Shown here piece after piece: positions 1 through 8,426 of a DNA stretch of 40,946 nt (position 1 is its first letter; the number at the start of each line of letters is the position of its first letter). The position numbers were made by a program, and so were the translations under genes. The stretch spans positions 1 through 40,946 of the forward strand of contig JAOXSA010000128.1 in NCBI GenBank assembly GCA_025800245.1. Direction: 5' to 3'. The DNA comes from Amphritea sp. Its GTDB lineage: Bacteria > Pseudomonadota > Gammaproteobacteria > Pseudomonadales > Balneatricaceae. A model generated the notes under the pieces. The model worked only from the letters and a program-made list of their open reading frames with translations, was not told the origin of the DNA and searched no databases.

Positions 1-91
1 TGGTATCCACCGGGTATTTGTCACCAGTGATGACGGTGTCTGCGGGGTAATTTCAACACTGGATATTCTGCAACTGGTGGCAGAAAACTAA
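1..91 (+). CDS. CBS-domain protein, C-terminal fragment
   Basis: Open reading frame entering from the left edge (frame beginning at base 2) and ending with TAA at 89-91. The 29 visible residues read GIHRVFVTSDDGVCGVIS followed by TLDILQLVAEN. This is the typical second half of a CBS domain: a His-Arg-hydrophobic strand, a D-x-G turn, then G-x-[IV]-[ST]-x-x-D-[IL]-[IL]. CBS pairs bind adenosyl nucleotides and regulate attached domains or act alone. The rest of the gene lies outside the window, so the domain partner is unknown. Confidence 0.75.
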   Translation, partial: GIHRVFVTSDDGVCGVISTLDILQLVAEN

Positions 92-116
92 AAACGGCTC
101 ATAAGAGCCGCTTTTA
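91..116. terminator. Intrinsic terminator, probably bidirectional
   Basis: A perfect 6-bp stem, CGGCTC (95-100) and GAGCCG (105-110) with an ATAA loop, is preceded by an A-run and followed by CTTTTAT. It sits between the convergent CBS gene and the lpoP-like gene, so it can serve both directions. Confidence 0.75.
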
Positions 117-130
117 TATTATGGAACCGA

Positions 131-718
131 TCAGAGCGAACCGGCCTTCTGCTTTGCAGTTCTGGCACCGGCGCTGTCACCACCTTCAGTGCGGATATCC
201 GCGATCAATAGCCAGAGTTTACGCTGCATAGCTCTCTGCCCCTGTGCCACAGCCACACCTTTCAGGGCCAGCTGCTCAGCCTGCAGATATTGACCCTGAG
301 TACGACGCAGATCCGCCAGTTGGTAGTACACCTGTGGATCACGGGGAGCAATCCGTTGGGCACGTTCGAGACTGCTCTGGGCGGAACTGTATGCACCGGA
401 ACGCTGCTGTTGCTGCGCCGAATCCAGCAACGCAACCACTGCGGGATTACGCTGAACTACAGGCTCTGGAGCGGTGACCTGAGTCGTGACAGGTTCTGTC
501 ACTGGCGCAGGTTCCTGCTGATTTTCCTGAGAAATCACTGTAAATCCGTTATCCGGAGCAACAGCGGTAGTTACCGCGGCATTATTACCACCAACGCTCT
601 GGCCTGAAGGCACGATACCGGACGAAGAGCGGTCTTCCACCGGAGGCGGGGCCATATTCCCGGTACTGATACAACCGGTCAATAATAACGCGCTCAGCAG
701 AGCTGCGGGCGCTTTCAT
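131..718 (-). CDS. lpoP: TPR lipoprotein, LpoP-like activator of PBP1b
   Basis: A 195-residue outer-membrane lipoprotein. From the ATG at 718 the protein starts MKAPAALLSALLLTGC, a short signal peptide ending in a lipobox (LLTGC). A good ribosome site, AGAGG, lies about 7 bases upstream. A start at 760 would add 14 charged residues ahead of the signal peptide and is less likely. After the lipid-anchor cysteine comes a Pro/Val/Gln-rich linker of about 90 residues, then roughly 90 residues of tetratricopeptide helices (for example PRDPQVYYQLADLRRTQGQY). It lies 61 bp downstream of mrcB on the same strand. In Pseudomonas aeruginosa the TPR lipoprotein LpoP is encoded beside the PBP1b gene and activates that synthase. 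Architecture and context match; the assignment is inferred from these, not from alignment. Confidence 0.75.
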   Translation of the reverse strand: MKAPAALLSALLLTGCISTGNMAPPPVEDRSSSGIVPSGQSVGGNNAAVTTAVAPDNGFTVISQENQQEPAPVTEPVTTQVTAPEPVVQRNPAVVALLDSAQQQQRSGAYSSAQSSLERAQRIAPRDPQVYYQLADLRRTQGQYLQAEQLALKGVAVAQGQRAMQRKLWLLIADIRTEGGDSAGARTAKQKAGSL

Positions 719-779
719 CTGAGTACCTCTGAAACGGGCTTCTCTGATCGCTTTTGTCATGTTTCAGCTATTCCTGAAT

Positions 780-3140
780 CTATTCTGTTCTGAACCACTG
801 TCGGAACCAGTCCAGCGGATTTTTAACTACGGCATCACCACAACCGGATGATTCCTTAGGTTCTGTGCCATCAATAAACGGCAACTGTCGAGCGCCTTCA
901 CAGCTTTCACCCGCCAGCAACCCTGTCGCGTCGTCGACCCAATGATACTGGATTGAGTCCGGTCTTTCTGCCATAAATGACTGTGGCTTTTCCAAGCGCA
1001 TAAACTCAGTCCAGACTCTCAGTGCCCCACTGCTGCCAGTAAGCGGCAGAGGCTCATTATTATCCAGCCCAAGCCAGACAACGGCCAGCCGGTCTCCGGT
1101 AAATCCTGCGAACCAGCTATCACGCTGATCATTGGTGGTACCGGTTTTCCCTGCCACATTCAGATCAGCGGGTAAGGAACTGTACAATGAACGCGCCGTT
1201 CCTTCCCGAGCAACTTCCTGCAAGCCGTACTGAATAAGATGAACCGGCCCGGGGGCAACGGTTTGCTTAATACTGAACGGATAACGGGATAGCTCTTCAT
1301 TCTGGCTGTCCGTCACCAGGCGAATTGCCCGTAATGGAACCTGAAAGCCATTACCAGCAATAGTCTGATACAGCTGCGCTACCTCCACCGGTGACATCGC
1401 GGTGGCTCCCAGCAGCATTGATGGATAGGACTTCACTGGACGTTCCAGTCCCAGCCGCCCCAGCATATCCACGACTTTATCAGTACCGATCGTCATGCCC
1501 AGACGAGCAGTCGACTGGTTATAAGACTTCGCCAGAGCCCGATGCAGGGGCACCAGCCCGTGACTGATACGATCATAGTTCTGCGGTTGCCACTGATCAC
1601 CATTCGGCAGATCAATAGTGACCGGCTCATCCTCCAGTATGGACGCCAGACTATAGCCCTCTTCCAGTGCCGCCAGGAACACAGCCGGTTTAATCAGTGA
1701 GCCAATCGGGCGCTGGGCATCCAGCGCCCGGTTAAAGCCCTGATAGCGGGTTTTCCGGCCACCAACAATAGCCAGTACTTCACCACTGTGAGGGTTACTG
1801 ACGACCATGCCACCCTGTAATTCTGCGAGACTCTTGCCATAACCTTTATGCAGTTTATTCAACGTAGCAACCATACTGCGTTCGGCACGTACCTGAGCAA
1901 TCGGATCAAGGCCGGTAAACACCCGCAGTCCTTCACTGTTAAGTGCTTCCTCCGGATACTCTTCACGTAACTGGCGCTTCACCAGATCAAGATAAGCCGG
2001 GTAGGCCCCTTTGTGCAGACTTTGCTGTTTCACCACGCCAAGAGGTTGTTTTAGTGCTACCTGATACTGCTCCGGCGTAATGGTTCCCTGCTCCTGCAGC
2101 ACTCGCAGTACCAGATTACGACGTTTCGTTGCCCGCTCCGGGTTACGTCGCGGATCATAGTAAGACGGACCTTTTACCATTGCCGCCAGCAGCGCCACCT
2201 GATGCAGCTTCAGCTCCTGAATCGGCTGGGCAAAGAAATACTGACTGGCCAGACCGAAACCGTGGATCGCCCGCAAGCCTTCCTGCCCCAGATACACCTC
2301 GTTCAGATAAGCTTCAAGAATTTCATCCTTGCTGTAATGGCGGTCTAGCAGAATCGCCATCGGTATTTCCAGCAACTTCCGGGATAAGGAACGCTCTGAT
2401 GTAAGATAGAAGTTTTTGATCAGCTGCTGTGTCAGTGTACTACCGCCCTGTACAAAGCGACCGGCTTTGACATTCACCACCATCGCCCGAGCGATACCCT
2501 TCAGCGAGATACCGAAATGTTCGTAATAGTTACGGTCTTCAATAGCGATCAGGGCATCAATCAGATAATCCGGTGCCTGCTGTAACTGGATCAGATCCCG
2601 GTCTTCATTATCCTTAGGGTAAATGCCACCGATCAGAATCGGCTCAAGACGTACCAACGGCAGATCCTTGCCCCGGGCATCCCGAATCCGGCTTACCTGA
2701 GCACCATTAAAATCGATCAGTAGCTGCTGCGATGACTCCAGACCATCGGGGAATTCAAAGCCGCGGGTATACACCCGCACACGACGGCTGGCCCACTCAG
2801 CGGTTCCGGACTGACTGGCTTTCTGACGGAACTGATACCCCAGACCTTTGAGTTCAATTTTCAGGTCGTCCCGGCTCAGTTGCTGGCCGGGATACAATTC
2901 CAGCGGTCGCGCATACACTTTGGCCGGCAACGCCCAGCGCTTGCCTTCAAATTTGGTCCGCACCTGCGCATCCAGATACACCAACCCCACGCCACCGACA
3001 ATCAGCAACAGTAGACTGAGTTTCAGGCACAATTTAAACAGGCGTCGGAACCAGCTGGCTTTCTTCACCTGACCTTTACGGGACTGACTGCGACGACTCT
3101 TTTTTGACCGGGAACTGCTTGCCCCTCTCTTTTTTGCCAT
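780..3140 (-). CDS. mrcB: Bifunctional penicillin-binding protein 1B (class A PBP)
   Basis: 786 residues, normal for PBP1b. It polymerises and crosslinks peptidoglycan on the periplasmic face of the inner membrane. The short cytoplasmic N-terminus is very basic (KKRGASSSRSKKSRRSQSRK) and precedes one membrane segment at about residues 35-56 (LSLLLLIVGGVGLVYL). A UB2H-like segment follows (YARPLELYPGQQLSRDDL). The GT51 glycosyltransferase domain shows the catalytic EDRNYYEHFG at about residue 200 and the QGGSTLTQQLIKN motif. The transpeptidase domain shows S-L-I-K (GSLIKP, about residue 481), SYN and KTGTT (about residue 665). It is probably cotranscribed with the downstream LpoP-like gene. 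It diverges from the kinase-like gene across 48 bp that must hold both promoters. Confidence 0.96.
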   Translation of the reverse strand: MAKKRGASSSRSKKSRRSQSRKGQVKKASWFRRLFKLCLKLSLLLLIVGGVGLVYLDAQVRTKFEGKRWALPAKVYARPLELYPGQQLSRDDLKIELKGLGYQFRQKASQSGTAEWASRRVRVYTRGFEFPDGLESSQQLLIDFNGAQVSRIRDARGKDLPLVRLEPILIGGIYPKDNEDRDLIQLQQAPDYLIDALIAIEDRNYYEHFGISLKGIARAMVVNVKAGRFVQGGSTLTQQLIKNFYLTSERSLSRKLLEIPMAILLDRHYSKDEILEAYLNEVYLGQEGLRAIHGFGLASQYFFAQPIQELKLHQVALLAAMVKGPSYYDPRRNPERATKRRNLVLRVLQEQGTITPEQYQVALKQPLGVVKQQSLHKGAYPAYLDLVKRQLREEYPEEALNSEGLRVFTGLDPIAQVRAERSMVATLNKLHKGYGKSLAELQGGMVVSNPHSGEVLAIVGGRKTRYQGFNRALDAQRPIGSLIKPAVFLAALEEGYSLASILEDEPVTIDLPNGDQWQPQNYDRISHGLVPLHRALAKSYNQSTARLGMTIGTDKVVDMLGRLGLERPVKSYPSMLLGATAMSPVEVAQLYQTIAGNGFQVPLRAIRLVTDSQNEELSRYPFSIKQTVAPGPVHLIQYGLQEVAREGTARSLYSSLPADLNVAGKTGTTNDQRDSWFAGFTGDRLAVVWLGLDNNEPLPLTGSSGALRVWTEFMRLEKPQSFMAERPDSIQYHWVDDATGLLAGESCEGARQLPFIDGTEPKESSGCGDAVVKNPLDWFRQWFRTE

Positions 3141-3188
3141 TGGCTACGTATAATCCTCTGTGAATTCTGGCGACGATATCGTGACTTT

Positions 3189-4736
3189 ATGTATCCAGCA
3201 CTGCTTACAGCCCTGACGAATCCAGACTGCTACCCACATCCGGTAGCGGAGATACGCGTCATTGAGACGCATATCTCCTGGGTCGTGCTGACCGGCGAAA
3301 TCGCCTACAAGATCAAAAAACCAGTCGATTTTGGCTTTCTGAATTTTACCAGTCTGGAGAGCCGTAAACACTACTGTTATGAAGAACTGCGCCTTAACCA
3401 GCGCTTAGCGCCGGATATTTATGAGTCAGTGGTGGGTTTTACCGGCTCCCCGGAACAACCGACATTTAATGGCGACGGTGAGCCGTTCGAGTATGCCGTT
3501 CAGATGCGACAGTTTGACGAATCACTGCGTCTGGACCGTCTGCTGGCCAATAACGTTCTGACCCCTGAACATATCGACGCCCTCAGCCAGCAGATCGCAG
3601 ATTTCCATCTGCAGGTGCCGCACGCTACCGCTGACGGTCCCTGGGGTGCACCGGAAACCATCTGGCAGGTGGTCAGCGATAACTTCCTGCATGCCGGTGA
3701 GCATCTCGACACCCTGGACGACTGGATGCAGCTACAACAGCTGTCATATCAGATCAGCCAGCAGTTCCGCGCCCTGGAACAGAAGATCATTCAACGCAAA
3801 CAGGAAGGTCATATCCGCGAGTGTCACGGTGACCTGCATCTGGCTAACACTACCCTGCTGAACGATCAGGTGCGGTTATTCGACTGTATCGAGTTCAATC
3901 TGGAGTTCCGCTGGATCGATACTATCTGTGATCTGGCCTTCCTGCTGATGGACCTGGAAGCCAACCACCAGCCGCGTCTGGCACACCGCTGTCTGAATCG
4001 TTATCTGGAGATCACCGGAGATTATGACGGTGTACAGCTACTCAATCTGTATCAGGGCTACCGAGCTATGGTGCGGGCCAAGGTCGCGATGATCGGTGCC
4101 GAACGGGATCTGGATGAGTATCACCGCTATATGCAGCTGGCACTGTCCTACGCCAATAAACCAGCCCCGGTGCTGTTTCTGATGCAGGGTGTGTCCGGCA
4201 GCGGCAAGAGTTTTATCAGCCAGCAACTGCTGGAGCGCAGCAGCGCAATCCGTATCCGTTCCGATATCGAACGAAAACGCTTACACCGGGAATACAGCCT
4301 GCAGGGGAATAAACTGGAACTCTACGGTCATGAGATGAACGTCCACACATACAATCATCTCAAAGCACTGACCGAACGTTTACTGCGGGTCGGAGAATCG
4401 GTGATTGTTGATGCCACCTTTATCCGCGAACGCACCCGTAGCAGCTACATCAGCATGGCAGAAAAGCTGGGCATAGAGATCCGTATTATCGCCTGTGAGT
4501 GTGATCCTGCGGTGATGGGACAACGGCTGGAGCTACGTCAGCTAGAGGGCACAGACCCCTCGGATGCCGATGTGACCATCATGCGCCAGCAGAGGGAAAC
4601 ACAACAGCATCTGAGCGAACAGGAACAGGCGCTGGCCTACCGGATTGATACCAGCCACGACCTGGGTATTGAACAACTGACCCGGGCATTGCACAGCGAC
4701 CCGATGATCGCGCTTGAACTGTGTTCCCCAGCTTGA
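3189..4736 (+). CDS. Fused phosphotransferase-like / P-loop kinase protein
   Basis: 515 residues with two domains. The N-terminal part (about 1-310) resembles aminoglycoside phosphotransferase-type kinases. It has the ISWVVLTGEIAYKIKKPVDF segment and a catalytic loop HGDLHLANTTLL followed by a metal-binding LFDCIEFN. The C-terminal part (from about residue 325) is a P-loop kinase with Walker A GVSGSGKS (about residue 334) and VIVDATFIRE, resembling the AAA_33/zeta-type kinases. This fusion is widespread in proteobacteria as a 'bifunctional aminoglycoside phosphotransferase/ATP-binding protein' of unknown substrate. It should not be read as antibiotic resistance. The upstream ribosome site is weak, so the exact start is less certain than the frame. 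Confidence 0.85.
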   Translation: MYPALLTALTNPDCYPHPVAEIRVIETHISWVVLTGEIAYKIKKPVDFGFLNFTSLESRKHYCYEELRLNQRLAPDIYESVVGFTGSPEQPTFNGDGEPFEYAVQMRQFDESLRLDRLLANNVLTPEHIDALSQQIADFHLQVPHATADGPWGAPETIWQVVSDNFLHAGEHLDTLDDWMQLQQLSYQISQQFRALEQKIIQRKQEGHIRECHGDLHLANTTLLNDQVRLFDCIEFNLEFRWIDTICDLAFLLMDLEANHQPRLAHRCLNRYLEITGDYDGVQLLNLYQGYRAMVRAKVAMIGAERDLDEYHRYMQLALSYANKPAPVLFLMQGVSGSGKSFISQQLLERSSAIRIRSDIERKRLHREYSLQGNKLELYGHEMNVHTYNHLKALTERLLRVGESVIVDATFIRERTRSSYISMAEKLGIEIRIIACECDPAVMGQRLELRQLEGTDPSDADVTIMRQQRETQQHLSEQEQALAYRIDTSHDLGIEQLTRALHSDPMIALELCSPA

Positions 4737-4924
4737 TCCAAGCAGCGGTCAACCCTTGCCATGCAAAGCAACAACTTATCAACGAATCCGGCAAAGAGTT
4801 GCCGAATTAATTGATTCAGAATCACACCACCCGCGTCTTCACCCGCACGGCGGCCCTGCACTCTGATTATTGGCAAATAAATTGCTTTATCGCTAGACGC
4901 CATAACCCAGGGATTAAACGCACT

Positions 4925-5347
4925 ATGAACATCAATACAACATTATTGGGGCTGCACACTTCCCAACTCACCACTCAGAGTGCAGATCGTCATGAAAGAT
5001 CGGTTAAGCCATTGGAACTTTCTGGCTCTAGCGGCTCTAGCCAGATAAAAACGGAATCAGCGATTGAATGGAATGAAACCCTGTACAACATCCCTGCCCC
5101 GGAGCAACCACAGAAGGGAATTGATGATAAAACCTTTATGCAACTACACTTCAACCTGAATGATGAAGAATACGAGCGTTACACCACTCTGAAACAGCAG
5201 GACACCCAATTCTATCGCCTTGAAGAAACTCGCCCACTCAGTGCTGCTGAAAAATATCAGTGGAACGCTGTCCACCATGCAATGAGCCAGCTCTTTGATA
5301 CTGCCGCTGGCCAGAAGAGTACGCGTAATCTGCTTGGTACAGCCTGA
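4925..5347 (+). CDS. Conserved-looking hypothetical protein, coupled to a Rieske gene
   Basis: 140 residues of unknown function; no family recognised. The start at 4925 (MNINTTLLGLHTSQLT) is preferred over an upstream extension to 4811 because AGGGAT lies in front of it and the extension has poor composition. The protein is hydrophilic, with no signal peptide or membrane segment. Its N-terminal part is Ser/Thr/Gln-rich and contains a small duplication (SGSSGSS, encoded by GGCTCTAGC twice). The C-terminal half looks helical and charged (NLNDEEYERYTTLKQQ and LSAAEKYQWNAVHHAM). Its stop overlaps the next start as TGATG, implying translational coupling with the Rieske protein. Confidence 0.6.
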   Translation: MNINTTLLGLHTSQLTTQSADRHERSVKPLELSGSSGSSQIKTESAIEWNETLYNIPAPEQPQKGIDDKTFMQLHFNLNDEEYERYTTLKQQDTQFYRLEETRPLSAAEKYQWNAVHHAMSQLFDTAAGQKSTRNLLGTA

Positions 5348-5658
5348 TGACTTCACTATGCCAGCTGAATGATCTCCCGAACGGTAGCGCTAAAGGTTTT
5401 GATATTGAAGGCCGCAAACTGTTTGCGGTGCGCAAGGGCGACAGCATCTATCTGTACGAGAACCGCTGCCCTCATAAAGACATCCCGCTGGAGTGGATGC
5501 CTGACACTTTTCTCGACCCGGATAAGCAGTTTATCCAGTGCTCAACCCATGGCGCGTTGTTTACCATCGACCAGGGGCTCTGCATTGCCGGCCCCTGTAA
5601 CGGCGCCAGCCTGAAGCCGGTTGAGTTTGAAGTGATCGATAACCGGATCGTTATCTGA
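5347..5658 (+). CDS. Small Rieske [2Fe-2S] protein
   Basis: 103 residues, about the size of a single Rieske domain. The cluster ligands are visible: CPH at about residues 38-40 and CSTH about 20 residues later, so Cys-x-His and Cys-x2-His. The second box is followed by GALFTIDQGLCIAGPC, matching the usual 'HG..F....G....GP' pattern of Rieske ferredoxins related to NirD or ring-hydroxylating dioxygenase ferredoxins. No signal peptide or membrane anchor is present, so it is predicted cytoplasmic. The start overlaps the stop of the preceding unknown gene (TGATG). No oxygenase or reductase gene lies nearby, so its electron partner is unknown. Confidence 0.88.
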   Translation: MTSLCQLNDLPNGSAKGFDIEGRKLFAVRKGDSIYLYENRCPHKDIPLEWMPDTFLDPDKQFIQCSTHGALFTIDQGLCIAGPCNGASLKPVEFEVIDNRIVI

Positions 5659-5693
5659 TTCTTCTTATCTGACCTTTCGTCTCAGAGCCGCGA

Positions 5694-6398
5694 CTATAAT
5701 TCGACCGGCAGTGCCCGGCAGATAGTCACTTCTTCGGGACTGATTCGTGCACCATAGGCGTAGACTTCGACACCTGCAGCGCTGGCCTCTCGCAGCAACT
5801 GACCGTATTCAGGATCAATATGATCCGCCGGTCGCACTCGCTCGATGCCAGTATGGGGCACACAGAACATCAGTACCGCCCGATGCCCCTGCTCCACCAT
5901 CAGCATCAGTTCTCGCAGGTGTTTCGCGCCCCGGGCGGTGACCGCATCCGGAAAGACACCCAGTCCGGGCCCTTCCAGCAGGGTCACGTTTTTAATTTCG
6001 ACATAGCACTTCGGCTGACTTTCTGATTCCAGCAACAGATCGATACGGCTGTTTTCGTCACCGTACTTCACTTCCTGACGCAGACTGTCATAGCCCTGCA
6101 GCTCAACGATAACGCCAGTTTCGACTGCTTCCCGGATCAGCGCATTGGCACGACCCGTGTTGATACAGGCCCAGAAACGGCCTTCCACCTGCACCAGTTC
6201 CCAGCCAAACGGATACTTCCGTTTCAGATTGCCGGAATCCTGAATCCATACTTCACTGCCCGGATCGGCACAATTTTTCATCGAGCCGGTATTCGGGCAG
6301 TGCACCGTCAGTTCCCGGCCATTCTCCAACTCAATATCGGCCAGAAAGCGTTTATAACGTTTAATCAGTCGTCCGGACTGCATGTTCTCCAGTTTCAT
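5694..6398 (-). CDS. sfsA: SfsA family protein (sugar fermentation stimulation)
   Basis: 234 residues, the normal SfsA length. Recognisable family segments are LIKRYKRFLADIEL, the HCPNTGSMKNCADPG block near residue 35, and the nuclease-like CYVEIKNVTLLEG with FPDAVTARGAKHLREL. The conserved Asp, Glu and Lys of the (D/E)xK-type core are present. SfsA was named for promoting maltose gene expression in E. coli and is a putative DNA-binding or nuclease-fold protein; its precise role is not settled. Its start codon overlaps the aminotransferase stop (TGATG on the minus strand), so the two genes form an operon, an arrangement also found in Pseudomonas next to dksA. Confidence 0.93.
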   Translation of the reverse strand: MKLENMQSGRLIKRYKRFLADIELENGRELTVHCPNTGSMKNCADPGSEVWIQDSGNLKRKYPFGWELVQVEGRFWACINTGRANALIREAVETGVIVELQGYDSLRQEVKYGDENSRIDLLLESESQPKCYVEIKNVTLLEGPGLGVFPDAVTARGAKHLRELMLMVEQGHRAVLMFCVPHTGIERVRPADHIDPEYGQLLREASAAGVEVYAYGARISPEEVTICRALPVEL

Positions 6399-7555
6399 CA
6401 GCTCAGCCTTTTACGCAGTCGATCCAGCGCTTTCTCAATCTGCTCAACGCCGGTGGTGTAGGAGAAGCGGACAAACTGATTGGCACGGTACTCACCAAAG
6501 TCCACGCCCGGAGTCACTGCGATCTTGTCCTGCTCCAGCAGATCCCAGCAGAAATCGAACGCATTGTCGGTCAGGCGGGAGGCATCAGCGTAGACATAAA
6601 ATGCCCCTTCCGGCGTCACAGGAATTTCAAAATTCAGTTCACGCAAGCCTGCCACCAGCAGATCGCGGCGTTCACGGAATGCTTCGCGACGCTGTTCCAG
6701 AATCGTGATGGTATCCGGTTCAAAAGCCGCCAACGCGGCATGCTGTGAGATTGTCGGCGGAGAGATAAACAGATTCTGCGCCAGACGCTCGATCTCGCCG
6801 ACTGCCGTTTCAGGTACCACAGTCCAACCTAAGCGCCAGCCAGTCATACCGAAGTATTTGGAGAAGCTGTTCAGCACAAACGCGTCCTGATCCACCTCCA
6901 GTACCGATGGTGCATCCAACCCGTAGGTCAGGCCGTGATACAACTCATCCACCACCCGGTGACCACCGAGGCCACGCACCGTCTGAGAAATCAGCTCAAA
7001 CTGCTCGCGAGATACCACGCTGCCGGTTGGATTAGCCGGCGAAGCCAGCAGAATACCCGCAGTATTTTCCTGCCAGTTCTGCTCGATCAGTTCCGGCGTC
7101 AACTGATAGTTATCATCTGCGGTGGTCGGCACCAGTTGGCCTCGCGCCTCCACCAGCCGCAGAAAACGCGGATTACAGGGATAGCCAGGATCAGCCATCA
7201 TAAAGGTCTGTCCGGGATTGGCCAGGGTCGCAAACACCATTAACAATGCACCGGAGGCACCAGCAGTAACAATAACCCGCTCCGGACTGATATCCAGACC
7301 ATAGCGTTGCTGATAAAAGCCCGCGATCGCTTCACGCAGCTGGGGAATACCCGCCGCCGGGGTGTACTGGGTATGGCCTGCCTGAATAGCCCGGGCACCC
7401 GCTTCAGAGATCGGTTCCGGCGTCGAGAAGTCCGGTTCACCCACGCACATATTCACCACATCATGACCCTGAGACTCAAGCTCTTTGGCTCGCTTCAGCA
7501 GGTCCATCACTTTAAAGGAATCGATATCCGCAACCCGGTCCGACCAGTGATTCAT
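6398..7555 (-). CDS. Class I pyridoxal-phosphate aminotransferase
   Basis: 385 residues with fold-type I aminotransferase landmarks. These include VNMCVGEPDFSTPEP near the N-terminus, the cofactor-contacting TAGASGALL and ASPANPTGS, and the Schiff-base lysine in SFSKYFGMTGWRLGW (about residue 232). A C-terminal NQFVRFSYTTG supplies the substrate-carboxylate Arg. It belongs to the aspartate/alanine-type group, but the amino donor cannot be fixed from sequence. The start ATG at 7555 follows AAGGACATAGCTGAG, a reasonable ribosome site. It is the first gene of a two-gene operon with sfsA and diverges from dksA. Confidence 0.9.
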   Translation of the reverse strand: MNHWSDRVADIDSFKVMDLLKRAKELESQGHDVVNMCVGEPDFSTPEPISEAGARAIQAGHTQYTPAAGIPQLREAIAGFYQQRYGLDISPERVIVTAGASGALLMVFATLANPGQTFMMADPGYPCNPRFLRLVEARGQLVPTTADDNYQLTPELIEQNWQENTAGILLASPANPTGSVVSREQFELISQTVRGLGGHRVVDELYHGLTYGLDAPSVLEVDQDAFVLNSFSKYFGMTGWRLGWTVVPETAVGEIERLAQNLFISPPTISQHAALAAFEPDTITILEQRREAFRERRDLLVAGLRELNFEIPVTPEGAFYVYADASRLTDNAFDFCWDLLEQDKIAVTPGVDFGEYRANQFVRFSYTTGVEQIEKALDRLRKRLS

Positions 7556-7941
7556 CTCAGCTATGTCCTTAAGATTTTCGCAAAGCAGGGATTATACATT
7601 AGTACTAACTCATGCACAGAACTGTGCGGGAAAGAGCCACCAAAGCAGTAACTGGGCCCGAAGCGAGCAGATTCACCGAATCGCACGGTGCTCCCGACAA
7701 TTCCTGCTATATTTAGCTGATAACATGATTTGTGTTAACAGTAATGCCACAACAGCTTGATAAAACAACAGAAACACCACGATAAAGATTTTATGCGGTG
7801 GGGGCTGGTGAAAGCCGGTGGGTTCTGGTAACTTCAGCTCCCTTCTGATAGTTGGTTTTAGCTGACCGACCTAGCAATAGAGGTCAGCCTGAGTGCCGTG
7901 ACACGAAAGTCCGGCCTGTTGAGAGAGAAGCGAGGCAGACT
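7556..7941. other. Divergent intergenic region upstream of dksA
   Basis: 386 bases without a convincing gene. It holds the aminotransferase promoter at the left. A candidate sigma-70 promoter for dksA lies at 7757-7786: TTGATA, an 18-base spacer, then GATAAA. The remaining 150-base dksA leader contains a short stem, CTGACC with GGTCAG, near 7861-7886. An in-frame extension of dksA through this leader is open but has no family similarity and is rejected as coding. Confidence 0.4.
7591..7619 (-). promoter_or_regulatory. Candidate promoter of the aminotransferase-sfsA operon
   Basis: On the minus strand a perfect -10 box, TATAAT (complement of 7591-7596), is preceded by TG. It lies about 35-40 bases upstream of the aminotransferase start. 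The -35 region at the proper spacing (7614-7619, CTGTGC) is weak. Confidence 0.5.
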
Positions 7942-8370
7942 ATGCCGAATCAAGATACACAATTCACACACTTCGAGCCGTATCCGATCAAGGAAGGCGA
8001 AGAGTATATGAACGAAGCGCAGAAAGATCACTTCCGCGCCATTCTCAATGCCTGGAAACAGGAGCTGATGGAAGAGGTTGACCGTACCGTTAGCCATCTT
8101 CAGGAAGAAGCGACCAACTTCGCTGATCCCAGCGACCGTGCCAGCCAGGAAGAGGAATTCAGCCTGGAGCTGCGTACCCGCGATCGCGAACGTAAGCTGA
8201 TCAACAAGATTTCCAAGGCGATGGAGAGCATCGATGAGGATGATTACGGTTACTGCGAGGCCTGCGGTGTAGAGATCGGCGTTCGCCGTCTGGAAGCCCG
8301 TCCGACAGCAACCCTGTGCATCGACTGCAAGACCCTGGCTGAGATCAAAGAGAAACAGCTCGGTATCTGA
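7942..8370 (+). CDS. dksA: RNA polymerase-binding transcription factor DksA
   Basis: 142 residues. It binds the RNA polymerase secondary channel and, with ppGpp, represses rRNA promoters and activates amino-acid promoters. The start at 7942 is chosen because GAGG lies 6 bases upstream and the protein then aligns with the usual DksA length (151 in E. coli). The coiled-coil tip carries the functional acidic pair D62 and D65 with A67 in [17 protein letters not shown], equivalent to E. coli D71, D74 and A76. All four zinc-finger cysteines are present (C105, C108, C126, C129), so this is the classical zinc-binding form and not a DksA2 variant. It is followed by gluQ, the standard arrangement. Confidence 0.97.
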   Translation: MPNQDTQFTHFEPYPIKEGEEYMNEAQKDHFRAILNAWKQELMEEVDRTVSHLQEEATNFADPSDRASQEEEFSLELRTRDRERKLINKISKAMESIDEDDYGYCEACGVEIGVRRLEARPTATLCIDCKTLAEIKEKQLGI

Positions 8371-8426
8371 TCTGTCTGCGGCCAGCTACCCCCTGGCCGC
8401 TACTCTTGTTAACCCAGCGGCTAAGA

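Noticed and set aside
244-607. Plus-strand ORFs opposite lpoP
   Set aside because: Antisense shadows of the lipoprotein gene with no ribosome site or family similarity.
3189-4736. Reading the phosphotransferase domain as aminoglycoside resistance
   Set aside because: The fused kinase architecture is a common chromosomal protein of unknown substrate, not a resistance enzyme.
7852-7941. N-terminal extension of dksA by 30 codons
   Set aside because: Not similar to DksA; a good ribosome site precedes 7942 and gives the normal length.
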